From assembly GCA_003564135.1 (NCBI GenBank), contig PWNZ01000006.1, positions 1 to 52,384 on the forward strand: a stretch of 52,384 nucleotides of DNA, in the 5' to 3' direction. The position numbers were made by a program, and so were the translations under genes. This document shows, in pieces, positions 39,734 through 48,673 of this stretch (positions are counted from its first letter, which is position 1; each line of letters begins with the position of its first letter). This DNA is from Candidatus Cloacimonadota bacterium (GTDB lineage: Bacteria > Cloacimonadota > Cloacimonadia > Cloacimonadales > PWNZ01). The notes below the pieces were generated by a model. It saw only the letters and a program-made list of their open reading frames with translations, searched no databases and was not told where the DNA came from.

Positions 39734-40621
39734 ATGAAAAAATCAATAATTGTATTAATATTGACATTAGTGTTGTTACCGACATTTTTGCTGTCAAACT
39801 TCAACTATCTTACAGAGGAAGAATATAATAGTTTGAACAGACGTGAACGTCAGATATACTGGGATGACCTGCAAAACGAGATGACTAACCTGCAGCAACG
39901 TAAATCAGATGCAATTGTCCGCCATGAACAAAACGTGGAGAGAATAGCAGAAGTGCGCTCTCAGATAGAGTCCTTAGATCAAGAATACACAACTGTTTAT
40001 AATCGAATAATCAACAATCTCGGCTTGACTTCAGCTGAAATCGAAGCCGCCAGAAGAAAAATCACCCAATATCACCGAAATATTGATGATTGGAACAATA
40101 TGTCAGACTCCGACCTCTGGTCTCATGCTAAGGCTGTTCGTCAGACAATTAACGAATACAATGAGTTTACTGAAACAAACGTAGCTCAGGCTCCCGACTT
40201 TAGAGATGATATAGTAGAATTAGACCGGAAGATAGTCAATCTGGAAAGTAACTTAGAGCGTGCTCGCCCTAAGTATTATGAGGACAGTTATACTGTAGTC
40301 AGGGGAGATTATTTATCTAAAATAGCCGGATATAGTTTTATTTATGATGACTCGTCCAAATGGGGTATTATCTATCGAGCTAACCGTGATCAGATCAGGG
40401 ATCCTAACCTGATTTATCCCGATCAGGTTCTTAAAATACCGCGCGGTCTACCTAATACCTGGAGAGTTCATCGAGGTGAAAGTTTATGGCGCATAGCTTC
40501 TTATCCTGAGGTTTATGGTCGAGGAACTGACTGGGTTCTTATCCACCGTGCAAACAGAGATCAAATTAGAAATCCTGACTTGATATATCCAGATCAAGTA
40601 TTTACAATACCCAGAGACTAG
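39734..40621 (+). CDS. Exported protein with coiled coil and two LysM motifs
   Basis: A 295-residue envelope protein. A signal peptide (IIVLILTLVLLPTFLLS) precedes a charged helical region (about 25-185) and two tandem LysM-type peptidoglycan-binding motifs (about 190-240 and 245-295; YTVVRGDYLSKIAG and WRVHRGESLWRIAS). The two motifs each carry RANRDQIR(D/N)P(N/D)LIYPDQV, an internal duplication. AGGAGGT at 39722-39728 sets the start. Probably anchors or spaces the envelope with the preceding lipoprotein. Confidence 0.87.
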   Translation: MKKSIIVLILTLVLLPTFLLSNFNYLTEEEYNSLNRRERQIYWDDLQNEMTNLQQRKSDAIVRHEQNVERIAEVRSQIESLDQEYTTVYNRIINNLGLTSAEIEAARRKITQYHRNIDDWNNMSDSDLWSHAKAVRQTINEYNEFTETNVAQAPDFRDDIVELDRKIVNLESNLERARPKYYEDSYTVVRGDYLSKIAGYSFIYDDSSKWGIIYRANRDQIRDPNLIYPDQVLKIPRGLPNTWRVHRGESLWRIASYPEVYGRGTDWVLIHRANRDQIRNPDLIYPDQVFTIPRD

Positions 40622-40648
40622 CTAAAAACTATTAATAAAAAAAGTCAA

Positions 40649-40681
40649 GATTTTAGGGCACCTAGAAGGTGCCCTAAAATC
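40649..40681 (+). terminator. Strong hairpin after the LysM gene
   Basis: A perfect 14-bp stem (40649-40662 with 40668-40681) with a 5-base TAGAA loop. An A-rich run precedes it and no T-run follows on the plus strand, so it may attenuate rather than end transcription into the HD-domain gene 55 bases on. Confidence 0.55.
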
Positions 40682-40736
40682 AGAAGGTGAACCTTATAAT
40701 AATATTCCCGTTAGAGTAACCTTACGGAGACACCAC

Positions 40737-42845
40737 CTGAAACGTTCTCACTTATTATCCATCATAATCTTCAGCATAGCATTCACATTCCTGTTCTATC
40801 TGTTTACCACTTCGGATCCGGGATTTGTTAGGCCGCAATATGAGGTAGGCCAAATCGCTGAAACCGATATTATTGCCCCTTTTTCCTTCGAAGTGCCTAA
40901 AAGTCCCGATACTATACAGCAGGAAAAAGAAAGAATAGCGGCTAATGTTGAACCTGTTTACAAAATCTCAGATACAATAAAGTTTAATACCATTAGCAGA
41001 ATTGACTCTTTTATCGAACACTTGGCGGCCATAGAACGTCAACCGGATCCGGAAACAGCTCGACGTTCATTACAGGACAGAGGTTATAATCTCAGCTTGG
41101 AAAGCATAGAAAAACTGTCAAAAAGCAGAGCGAGAATTGAACTACACAACTATTTGATTAATATCTTTAACAGTAATCTTTCAGTAGGAGTTTATGACGA
41201 AAGCTTTATTGAAGAGCGAGCTTTATTGTCAACAAACGATTCATACCGAGAAATACCGTTGCGAAACCTATTTAGTATCGATGAAAGCAGAGAAAGGGTA
41301 GTTAATAACATCAATAATCCTGAGCTTCAGCCTATTGTCGAGGAAACCGTACACCATTTTCTGACCCCGAACATTGTCATCGACACGGAAAAGACTGAAC
41401 TGCTAATCCAAGAAGCATACAATACAATCGTTCCAGTATTAACTGAGGTTTTAGAAAACGAAGAAATCATCCGTAGGAATCGCAGAATTACGGAAATCGA
41501 CCTAAAAAAGCTGGAAGCAATGTATAGCCTAATGGAAGATGAAGAATCTACAGAAGATATTTTTGGATTGATCTGGTATCCGATAATCGGGTACTTCCTA
41601 CTTTCTTTTGTCCTAACATTAGCTGGCTACTTCTCATTTGTTATCATAATCAGGAATCGCTTTGATAAACTTATCCACGTATTGACCTACTTGAGCTTGC
41701 TCTTATTATTAATTTTGATGACTTACGGTTTAGCCATGTTCGACACCGTTCCCGACATAATTTTACCTTTCGCTCTACCGGTTATTCTCTTTGCTTTGTT
41801 GTTTAATCCTCCCAGCGGATTTATCGTCAATTGTATAGGGCTGTTTTTGGTTCTACCCTTTCTGCATTGGAATATTTCAGCATTATCGGTGCTTTTTCTT
41901 GCTACTATGTTGCTGCTTATCATTATGACCAGACTGAAAGATAATCACGATTTTCTTGTTCTCTCTATCTCCTGTTTAGTTTCTTTTTTCGTAGTAGCAA
42001 TAACAGTTTCATTATTAATACAGAATGTCCATGTGGTTGACTTTCTTTTCTACGGAGCACTTTCTTGCATTATCTCGATGGCTGGAATCATTATTATATC
42101 TCCGGTGCTGGAAAAAAATCTCAACCTAACAAATAAAATCATCCTTTTACAGCTCCAAGACAATAATAACCCTTTATTAAAGAGGATGTCAGTCGAAGCT
42201 CCAGGCACTTATAATCACTCCATTATGGTTGGTAACTTAGCAGAAAGCGCTGCCGTTGCCATAGGAGCAAATGCATTATTGGCAAAGGTCGGAGGCCTTT
42301 ATCACGATATAGGAAAGCTGACCGAACCGGAAATGTTTGTAGAAAATAATACTAAAGCCCCGGAACTGCATAACCAGAAAGACAGCTATGACAGCACTGT
42401 CACCATTAGAAACCATGTCTTGTCGGGAATTACTCTCGCAAAAAAATATAAGCTTCCGCAACAGGTAATAGACATTATTAGACAGCATCACGGAATCAGT
42501 AAGGTATCTTTTTTCTATCAGAAAGCCAAAAAAACAGATCCCGATGTCGATGAGAAGAAATTTCGATATTTCGGACCGAAACCGAGAACCAAAGAAGCTG
42601 TTCTGGTTATGATAGCTGATATTGTAGAGTCAACAGCCAAATCAATTAGTGATCAACATGACGAAGAATCTTTAAAAAAAATCATCGACGACACAATCGA
42701 GAAAATCATAAACGATAAACAGCTCTCAGAGGCACCAATAACCTTGAAAGAACTGGAAACTATTAAATCTTTCATGCTGCCGATAATCGTCGGCATTTAT
42801 CAAAAAAGAGTAGAATATCCGAAAGAAAAAAGCAATTCAATATGA
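40737..42845 (+). CDS. pgpH: 7TM-HD domain protein, PgpH-type cyclic-di-AMP phosphodiesterase
   Basis: A membrane HD-domain protein. The family degrades c-di-AMP in studied Firmicutes. The order is an N-terminal anchor helix, an extracytoplasmic domain (about 30-270), about seven membrane helices (about 275-450) and a cytoplasmic HD domain with GTYNHSIMVGNLAE, YHDIGK (about 521-526), RQHHGIS and ADIVEST. The first standard start is GTG 40893, but conserved-looking sequence stays open upstream with no ATG, GTG or TTG. I place the start at CTG 40737, which follows GGAG (40726-40729) by 7 bases and gives KRSHLLSIIIFSIAF, a typical anchor. Length is then 702 residues. It overlaps ybeY by 4 bases. 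Confidence 0.85.
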   Translation: MKRSHLLSIIIFSIAFTFLFYLFTTSDPGFVRPQYEVGQIAETDIIAPFSFEVPKSPDTIQQEKERIAANVEPVYKISDTIKFNTISRIDSFIEHLAAIERQPDPETARRSLQDRGYNLSLESIEKLSKSRARIELHNYLINIFNSNLSVGVYDESFIEERALLSTNDSYREIPLRNLFSIDESRERVVNNINNPELQPIVEETVHHFLTPNIVIDTEKTELLIQEAYNTIVPVLTEVLENEEIIRRNRRITEIDLKKLEAMYSLMEDEESTEDIFGLIWYPIIGYFLLSFVLTLAGYFSFVIIIRNRFDKLIHVLTYLSLLLLLILMTYGLAMFDTVPDIILPFALPVILFALLFNPPSGFIVNCIGLFLVLPFLHWNISALSVLFLATMLLLIIMTRLKDNHDFLVLSISCLVSFFVVAITVSLLIQNVHVVDFLFYGALSCIISMAGIIIISPVLEKNLNLTNKIILLQLQDNNNPLLKRMSVEAPGTYNHSIMVGNLAESAAVAIGANALLAKVGGLYHDIGKLTEPEMFVENNTKAPELHNQKDSYDSTVTIRNHVLSGITLAKKYKLPQQVIDIIRQHHGISKVSFFYQKAKKTDPDVDEKKFRYFGPKPRTKEAVLVMIADIVESTAKSISDQHDEESLKKIIDDTIEKIINDKQLSEAPITLKELETIKSFMLPIIVGIYQKRVEYPKEKSNSI

Positions 42846-43288
42846 CAGAAGAATTGATAGAAACCCTCAATTGGACAGCTGCCGGTATAAGAAAATTCGA
42901 GCCTAATTTAAGTTCGAAAGCAGTTGACATCTATTTTGTTAACAGCGATGAAATAAAACAGCTTAATCGCCGTTTTTTTGGCCGAGATAAGACAACCGAC
43001 ATTCTTTCGTTCACCAGCGATTTCTTAGAATCCAACATAATCGGCGAACTAGTGATAAATAAGGATATCGTCGCTAAAAAAGAAAACCGCTATGAGGGGA
43101 CAACCATAAGACCTTTGCAAGTTTCCAAGAAACCTCCAAAACCAACTGATCCTGAACTAAAACTGGTTAAACTCTTTATCCATGGGACATTGCATTTGTT
43201 AGGATATAACCACTTAGAGACTAAAGCCCATCATGCAATGTTAAAAAAAGAAAAGAAAGTTCTTGACTGGTTATTAGGTAATCTTTAG
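42842..43288 (+). CDS. ybeY: Endoribonuclease YbeY
   Basis: A zinc-dependent RNase for 16S rRNA maturation and ribosome quality control. The 148-residue protein has the metal-binding HGTLHLLGYNH motif (the family usually has D rather than N before the last His) and the typical NRRFFGRDKTTDILSFT strand. Its ATG overlaps the stop of the HD-domain gene (ATGA), so the pair is translationally coupled, a common gene order in bacteria. Confidence 0.93.
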   Translation: MTEELIETLNWTAAGIRKFEPNLSSKAVDIYFVNSDEIKQLNRRFFGRDKTTDILSFTSDFLESNIIGELVINKDIVAKKENRYEGTTIRPLQVSKKPPKPTDPELKLVKLFIHGTLHLLGYNHLETKAHHAMLKKEKKVLDWLLGNL

Positions 43289-43399
43289 CAACTGCCTCAA
43301 CATATGCTTGATATACTAATAAGCCCTAAAGGAACGATGTTTATGAAACCTTACCAACCGATAACTATCTTGGACAAATATCTGTAGGAGTAATTGAAA

Positions 43400-44686
43400 A
43401 TGGAGATATACTTTCTGTATGTAGTATTATTTCTTTTTCTGTCCGCCTATTTTTCCGGTTCTGAAACCGCTTTTTTTTCGCTTTCCAAAATAGAAGTTAA
43501 AAAGCTGGAACTTAATAAGAAGACAGCTTCTAATCGAGTTCTAAACCTACTCAAGAAGCCTCGCAGACTCTTGATTACTATTCTTCTGGGAAACACCATA
43601 GTCAACGTCGCTGCATCTACCTACGCCGCTTTGTTACTCCAAAACTATACCAATAAGGTTCTGGGAATGGAAAACGTCCCCTGGTGGATATTAATCATAT
43701 CAATGATCATTATGACTGCCGTCCTAATAGTTTTCGGGGAGATAACTCCCAAGCTATTCGCTATATCAAACTCTGAATTGTTTTCTCGTTTTTCGGCGGG
43801 AATAATTTCAATTATCGGCAATATTCTTTATCCACTGATATTGATTTTAGTTTTCATAAGCAGATTATTTTCAAAAAAAAGCGACAGCCAAACCCTACAA
43901 GGCACCAGATTCACATCAGAAGACCTGAGGCATATGGTTGATACTAAGCCTAAGCATCTCCCCTTAAATGATAATGAGAAGAAAATTATCTCCGGAATCT
44001 TTAGGTTCACCTCAACTGACGCCAAGAAAATCATGATACCCAGAGTAGATATTAAACATGTCTCGATAGAGAACGACCTGGAAACTATAAAACAAGAAAT
44101 TATTGCATCCGGACACTCAAGACTTCCCGTCTATAAAAAAAATGTAGACGATATATTAGGAATAATCTATGCAAAGGATGTTATACTTAATTCGAATATA
44201 GAATCTGTGAAAGAGATATTGAGAAAACCGATATATGTCACTGAGAATGCAAAAATCCAAACTCTATTGAATCTATTCTTAGCCAGAAAGACTCACTTGG
44301 CAATCGTAGTTGATGAATACGGAGGCACCTCGGGGTTAGTGACACTTGAAGATATTTTAGAAGAGCTAGTAGGTGAAATTGTGGATGAATATGATAAAGA
44401 AAAACCACAGTTGGTAAAGATTTCGGAAACGGTTTACATGGTAAGTGGTATGCTTAATATAAACGATTTAAACGAAGCACTTGGCCTGGATATCGATCAT
44501 CAAAGATACGACAACCTTGCAGCCTTTCTGTATGACGTTTTCAACAGAGTTCCTGCTACCGGAGAAAATATCAGTGTTGATGGTAATGTCACCTTTACTG
44601 TGCAGAAGATCAAAGGCCAGAGAATTGAAGAAGTCAAGATTAAGTTTAACAAAAGAAAACATGAACATGACAATGAAGCACATTAA
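43400..44686 (+). CDS. CNNM/CorC-type membrane protein with CBS domains
   Basis: A 428-residue protein of the hemolysin C/CorC-like group, implicated in magnesium and other divalent cation export. ATG 43400 is favoured over TTG 43394 because AGGAG (43386-43390) is then 9 bases away. A CNNM transmembrane domain (about 1-180; FSGSETAFFSLSK) is followed by a CBS pair (about 200-325; MIPRVDIKHVS, VVDEYGGTSGLVTLED) and a CorC/HlyC C-terminal domain (about 340-425; YMVSGMLNINDLN). The gene after it starts inside its last codons. Confidence 0.9.
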   Translation: MEIYFLYVVLFLFLSAYFSGSETAFFSLSKIEVKKLELNKKTASNRVLNLLKKPRRLLITILLGNTIVNVAASTYAALLLQNYTNKVLGMENVPWWILIISMIIMTAVLIVFGEITPKLFAISNSELFSRFSAGIISIIGNILYPLILILVFISRLFSKKSDSQTLQGTRFTSEDLRHMVDTKPKHLPLNDNEKKIISGIFRFTSTDAKKIMIPRVDIKHVSIENDLETIKQEIIASGHSRLPVYKKNVDDILGIIYAKDVILNSNIESVKEILRKPIYVTENAKIQTLLNLFLARKTHLAIVVDEYGGTSGLVTLEDILEELVGEIVDEYDKEKPQLVKISETVYMVSGMLNINDLNEALGLDIDHQRYDNLAAFLYDVFNRVPATGENISVDGNVTFTVQKIKGQRIEEVKIKFNKRKHEHDNEAH

Positions 44687-45509
44687 ACATCTTACAGGAG
44701 TAAGATATGTTTTAAACTATGCATTTATATGGATTACGGCTGTCACCATTCTTTCGTGCATCTTTTTAACATACCTTTATGCAGGTACAACAAAAACAAG
44801 CTCGAAATCCCAGCATAACTTTTCTATCAAATATTTGGGGGTAACTGTTGCCACGGTTGAACTGATCAATAACCACGAAAACGGTAAAGGATACTTATCA
44901 GTTCATGCTCAATCAACAGGCACCGGAAGACTTCTTTTCCCCATAGATAATAGATACTACATAGAGTACCGTGAAAAATACCTTCCAATTATATATATTA
45001 AGGAAGTTAATCAACGTAGGTTTGAAATGGAAAAAACAGCTTACTTTAACTTAGAACAGGAATTAGTCAACATAATAACTGCCGAACAAAACAGAACCAT
45101 AAAAGCAGAGTTTCCCGAGGCAAGAGACTTTTTCTGCTCACTATTGTACTTGAGTGCAAAGATTAACAGTTTGATTCAGAACAACGAAAGTCCAGTAAAT
45201 ATAGCTGACGATCAGAGCATCGTTGTTTACGCAAATGATAATTACTGGAAGGGCAAATACATTTATTCCCATACCGAAAATATTGATGGTGTTCCGGCAG
45301 AGGCTTACCGGATAAAGCTAAAGCTACTAACCAATAATGAGTATTTCCGGAGTGATGTCTTGACAAATAACCTTATAAAAGATGATAATGAACTATTGCT
45401 TTGGTTCTCACGGCAGACCAGAAATTTACCAGTCAAAGCCGAGTTTAAAGAGACTCCGTTCTCAGTTTTTTGGCACTTGGAAGACGATGAACCAAAAGGA
45501 TTTAATTAA
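44661..45509 (+). CDS. DUF3108-like exported protein
   Basis: A protein of about 282 residues with an N-terminal anchor or signal segment (NYAFIWITAVTILSCIFLTY). A beta-rich body resembles DUF3108 (FSIKYLGVTVATVEL, STGTGRLLFPIDNRYY, AEAYRIKLKLL). ATG 44661, 44667 and 44673 are all possible starts, each overlapping the CorC-type gene; none has a strong ribosome binding site, so coupling is likely. A 1-base TAATG overlap follows with the HisRS-like gene. Function is not known; an outer-envelope role is inferred only from export. Confidence 0.72.
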   Translation: MNMTMKHIKHLTGVRYVLNYAFIWITAVTILSCIFLTYLYAGTTKTSSKSQHNFSIKYLGVTVATVELINNHENGKGYLSVHAQSTGTGRLLFPIDNRYYIEYREKYLPIIYIKEVNQRRFEMEKTAYFNLEQELVNIITAEQNRTIKAEFPEARDFFCSLLYLSAKINSLIQNNESPVNIADDQSIVVYANDNYWKGKYIYSHTENIDGVPAEAYRIKLKLLTNNEYFRSDVLTNNLIKDDNELLLWFSRQTRNLPVKAEFKETPFSVFWHLEDDEPKGFN

Positions 45510-46786
45510 TGACAAATACTAAAAATGATTTTCAAAATAACGAACTCCGTAGAACAATTGACATCAAAGATATGTGGAAATGGCAGCATCTCGAGCAAGT
45601 AATTCATGAGACAATGATATTTTTCAATTATCAAGAGATACGACCTCCCATGTTCCTTACTCAAGACATAATTGACAAAGTATATGATGTTGATAAATTT
45701 ACAACTATTGTTGACTCTTTTTACAGGATAGGTGATGAAGATGATACTTATCTCAGACCGGACGGTACAATAAGCTATCTCACCCATCTATTTGGTTCTA
45801 ACTCAGTAAAAGATAGAAACCTAGTCTACTATGTCGGTCCCATGTTTAGAAAGTTTGGAAACCCTAATGATGTAAATGGACAATTTCATCAGTTTGGAGC
45901 TGAAGCAATTGGTTCGGATTCGTATGTTACCGATATAGAGACCATCAGGTTAGGACTGAAAATCTTTCGGCAATTCGGACTGGTAAATACTCAACTGGAA
46001 ATAAACAGCTATGGTTGCCCTAACTGCAAGCACAAGTTTGAAAATAAGAGATATAAATATTGGCAAGAAAACGAGGATAAACTTTGCTCTGAATGCAGCA
46101 AAAGCTACGCAAACTTCATCAGAAGCGCTGAAAACTGTAAGAAGTGTAATACTCTCTGGTTGAATAGCCCGATAATCTTTGACGAATGCTGTGATAAATG
46201 CACGGAAAATTTCAATGTTATCAAGAAAAACCTGGCTAATCTGATGTGCGATTTTACAGTTAACCCACACCTGAACATGAGCTTCCCTTACTATGACAAT
46301 ATCATCTTTAAGTATAAAGTGCCCTATAAAAAAGACTACCTCATGATTGGCGGGGGAGGCAGGTATAATAATCTGGTAAAAACATTGACCGGTAAGGATA
46401 TACCGGCAATTGGTTTCTCAGCCAACATGGAGCCAATCATCGCAGTAATGGAAAATGATAAACTGTTTCCGGTGAGAAAAAAGCCTTTTCAGGTGTATAT
46501 TTTAGCCACTAGTCAAGAGTTAGAAACATCGCTGCTGCAAATCGTTCAAGAGTTGAGGGATAATCAAATAAAAGTCATTATAGGGCCAACAACTAAAAAT
46601 AGCAGCAAGTTAGTTTCTACAGCTCAAAACGAGTCTTGCTCTATCATGGTAGTTATTAATGAAGATTCAATAAGGGAAGGGAAAGTAGTAGTTAATGATT
46701 TGGTCAAGAAACATCAGCAAGCGATTAACCTCAGAGATATATTGCCTTCTATTAATCGCTTAAAAAAAACACTATCAAATAAATAA
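45509..46786 (+). CDS. Divergent histidyl-tRNA synthetase homologue
   Basis: A class II synthetase fold of 425 residues with HisRS features: GQFHQFGAEAIG (about 124-135), the cysteine-rich insert CPNCKHKF...CSEC...CKKC...CCDKC (about 170-231), GGGGRYNNLV (about 281-290), IGFSANMEPI and a C-terminal anticodon-binding-like domain. Key parts differ. The N-terminal RGTRD-type motif is absent. The usual RPEGT is RPDGT. The motif 2 loop is FRKFGNPNDVNG, and the RGLDYY-type motif with its catalytic Arg is replaced by LNMSFPYYDN. It may be a HisZ-like or otherwise repurposed paralogue, or a very divergent HisRS. Its ATG overlaps the previous stop by one base. Confidence 0.78.
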   Translation: MTNTKNDFQNNELRRTIDIKDMWKWQHLEQVIHETMIFFNYQEIRPPMFLTQDIIDKVYDVDKFTTIVDSFYRIGDEDDTYLRPDGTISYLTHLFGSNSVKDRNLVYYVGPMFRKFGNPNDVNGQFHQFGAEAIGSDSYVTDIETIRLGLKIFRQFGLVNTQLEINSYGCPNCKHKFENKRYKYWQENEDKLCSECSKSYANFIRSAENCKKCNTLWLNSPIIFDECCDKCTENFNVIKKNLANLMCDFTVNPHLNMSFPYYDNIIFKYKVPYKKDYLMIGGGGRYNNLVKTLTGKDIPAIGFSANMEPIIAVMENDKLFPVRKKPFQVYILATSQELETSLLQIVQELRDNQIKVIIGPTTKNSSKLVSTAQNESCSIMVVINEDSIREGKVVVNDLVKKHQQAINLRDILPSINRLKKTLSNK

Positions 46787-46800
46787 ATAAAGGAGAAGTT

Positions 46801-47172
46801 ATGAAACCGATTCACACAGAAAAGGCTCCCGCAGCATTAGGGCCCTATTCACAAGCTGTTTATAAAAACGGTTTACTGTTTATTTCGGGGCAACTCGGTA
46901 TTGACCCAGCAAGCGGGAAGATGCCGGAAAATTTTATCGAACAGGCCAAACTAGTCTTCTCAAATCTTAGAAAGATACTCGAGGCTACAGATATGTCCTT
47001 TGCGCAAGTTGTCAAAACCACAATCTTTTTAACAGATTTGGACAATTTCCCAGAACTTAACCAACTTTACAGTCAAAACTTCGGAGAGCCTTTCCCCGCA
47101 AGAGAGACAGTTCAGGTATCAAGGCTTCCGGCTGACGGAGCCGTTGAAATATCACTTATAGCAATGAAGTAA
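46801..47172 (+). CDS. ridA: RidA family enamine/imine deaminase
   Basis: Hydrolyses reactive 2-aminoacrylate and similar enamines released by PLP enzymes. The 123-residue protein has the full family pattern: PAALGPYSQAV, LLFISGQLGIDPASG, the substrate-binding Arg in FPARETVQV (about R101) and the Glu in AVEISLIA. AAGGAG lies just before the ATG. Last gene of the plus-strand string, ended by a hairpin terminator. A housekeeping role alongside the PLP enzymes of this window is reasonable. Confidence 0.94.
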   Translation: MKPIHTEKAPAALGPYSQAVYKNGLLFISGQLGIDPASGKMPENFIEQAKLVFSNLRKILEATDMSFAQVVKTTIFLTDLDNFPELNQLYSQNFGEPFPARETVQVSRLPADGAVEISLIAMK

Positions 47173-47221
47173 CGTTCAAGCACGTTTTTCAGTTACATAT
47201 TCCAAAAAGAATAGTCTCTAT

Positions 47222-47262
47222 AATAGCCTTGACGCTTGAAAGTGTTAGGGCTATTTTTTTCT
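47222..47262 (+). terminator. Intrinsic terminator of the ridA unit
   Basis: AATAGCC (47222-47228) pairs with GGCTATT (47249-47255), with an inner stem containing G-U pairs, followed by a T-rich run (TTTTTTCTTTT). It overlaps the last codons of the convergent minus-strand gene. Confidence 0.8.
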
Positions 47263-47625
47263 TTTCAGTGCTACAACTATCTCATATTCGTTAGGTGGTT
47301 TATCCCAAATCTCCTTGCCGAAAAATTGTTGAGGGTTATCTAAAATTTCTTGTTCTGTTACCTCTTCTATTGTTCCTTCATCATCAATAACCCAAAACTC
47401 CTTTACCTTCTTTTTTCTGTCGGTATCTTTAGTAGCCATAAGTTCTCCTTTTAATTCATATTCTGGGTGTTGTTCTATAAATTCTTCCAACATAGACATC
47501 GTGATATTGTCTAAGTACATCTGACACCTATTTGGACAATTGATTGCGCAAACGAATATACTCTCAAATCTTTTTGTGAGAGGGCATATCAGAGTAGTTT
47601 TATTATCGGTATATGATTCAGCCAT
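47251..47625 (-). CDS. Small protein with cysteine motif, unknown function
   Basis: I do not recognise this 124-residue protein. The N-terminal part has four cysteines (LICPLTKRF, then CAINCPNRC) spaced like a metal or cluster site. The C-terminal 62 residues are charged and end KRKK. ATG 47625 has only a weak ribosome binding site. An internal ATG at 47439 follows AAGGAG by 5 bases and would give a 62-residue form (MATKDTDRKKKVKEFWV), so this may be two products or the shorter one only. No membrane segment. Convergent with ridA. Confidence 0.6.
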   Translation of the reverse strand: MAESYTDNKTTLICPLTKRFESIFVCAINCPNRCQMYLDNITMSMLEEFIEQHPEYELKGELMATKDTDRKKKVKEFWVIDDEGTIEEVTEQEILDNPQQFFGKEIWDKPPNEYEIVVALKRKK

Positions 47626-47786
47626 TATCTTATTTCTTATTTAGTGAGTGATTTCATACATCTAGCCCGCTGCTTAACGAGAGGATAATTCGTATATAAT
47701 ATCGATATAGTTGAGTGCGATAGATAAATAGTAGTCTGTTTTCCAATCACCTATATCATTCCCGGTCAAGCTTGTAGTGGTTTTAT

Positions 47787-48656
47787 TTAGATCAATGAAT
47801 TATCAAGCAATACTTGCTTCAGTTTCGCTCTACTTTCATCTTCTAAATGATAAAGTGGTAGTCTTATTTCATTCTCGGTTAAACCCATCATGTATAATGC
47901 TTCTTTAACAGGAATAGGACTGGTCTCGATAAACAAAACTTTATTAATTTCTAATAGCTCTTTGTGAATCTTTGCAGCTTGTTGTATTTTCCCTTCTAAA
48001 CAGAGATTAATCAGGTCATGCAACTTTTGAGGAACGACGTTAGCTGTAACAGACACAGCACCTTTGGCACCTATAGCCATCAATGGCAGATTCAGCATAT
48101 CTTCCCCTGATAGCAGCGAAAATTTTTCCGGTGAATATTTTACTATATGGGTACATTGAGCTATGTTTCCACTTGCTTCCTTAACAGCAATAATATCGGG
48201 ACATTCTTGAGCCAGTTTTATGGTGGTTTCAGCAGTGATATTTATTCCGGTTCTACTCGGCACATTATAGATAATTATAGGAATATCTGTTTCTTGAGCG
48301 ACGGTTTTGAAGTAGTGATACATTCCTTTTTGTGTGGGCTTATTATAGTATGGAGTAATGACCATAGCAAAATCTGCGCCGAGATCTTTAGCTTTTTGAG
48401 TATCGGCTATGGTCTTTTTCAAATTATTAGTTCCTGTACCAATCATGACAGGTATTTTTGATCTTTGAATTATATAGCGATTGAATAGTTCTTTCTCATC
48501 GGCAGCAAGCACGGGTGACTCTCCCGTCGTACCGCAGAGAACAAATCCATCAGTATTATTTTTATGGTGAAAATCGATTAGTTTATCAACAGCATTATAG
48601 TCTATATCGTTATTCTTGAATGGCGTAACCAAAGCAACATAAGATCCGGTTATCAT
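47787..48656 (-). CDS. dapA: 4-hydroxy-tetrahydrodipicolinate synthase
   Basis: Condenses pyruvate with aspartate semialdehyde, the first step specific to diaminopimelate and lysine. The 289-residue protein shows GSYVALVTPFKNNDID, CGTTGESP, the Tyr/Arg of IIYNVPSRTG and the Schiff-base Lys in IAVKEASGN. AAAGGAGACC precedes the ATG. It completes, with lysC and lysA about 31 kb away, three steps of the pathway in this window. It lies 17 bases after trmL on the minus strand. Confidence 0.95.
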   Translation of the reverse strand: MITGSYVALVTPFKNNDIDYNAVDKLIDFHHKNNTDGFVLCGTTGESPVLAADEKELFNRYIIQRSKIPVMIGTGTNNLKKTIADTQKAKDLGADFAMVITPYYNKPTQKGMYHYFKTVAQETDIPIIIYNVPSRTGINITAETTIKLAQECPDIIAVKEASGNIAQCTHIVKYSPEKFSLLSGEDMLNLPLMAIGAKGAVSVTANVVPQKLHDLINLCLEGKIQQAAKIHKELLEINKVLFIETSPIPVKEALYMMGLTENEIRLPLYHLEDESRAKLKQVLLDNSLI

Positions 48657-48673
48657 AATTGGTCTCCTTTATT

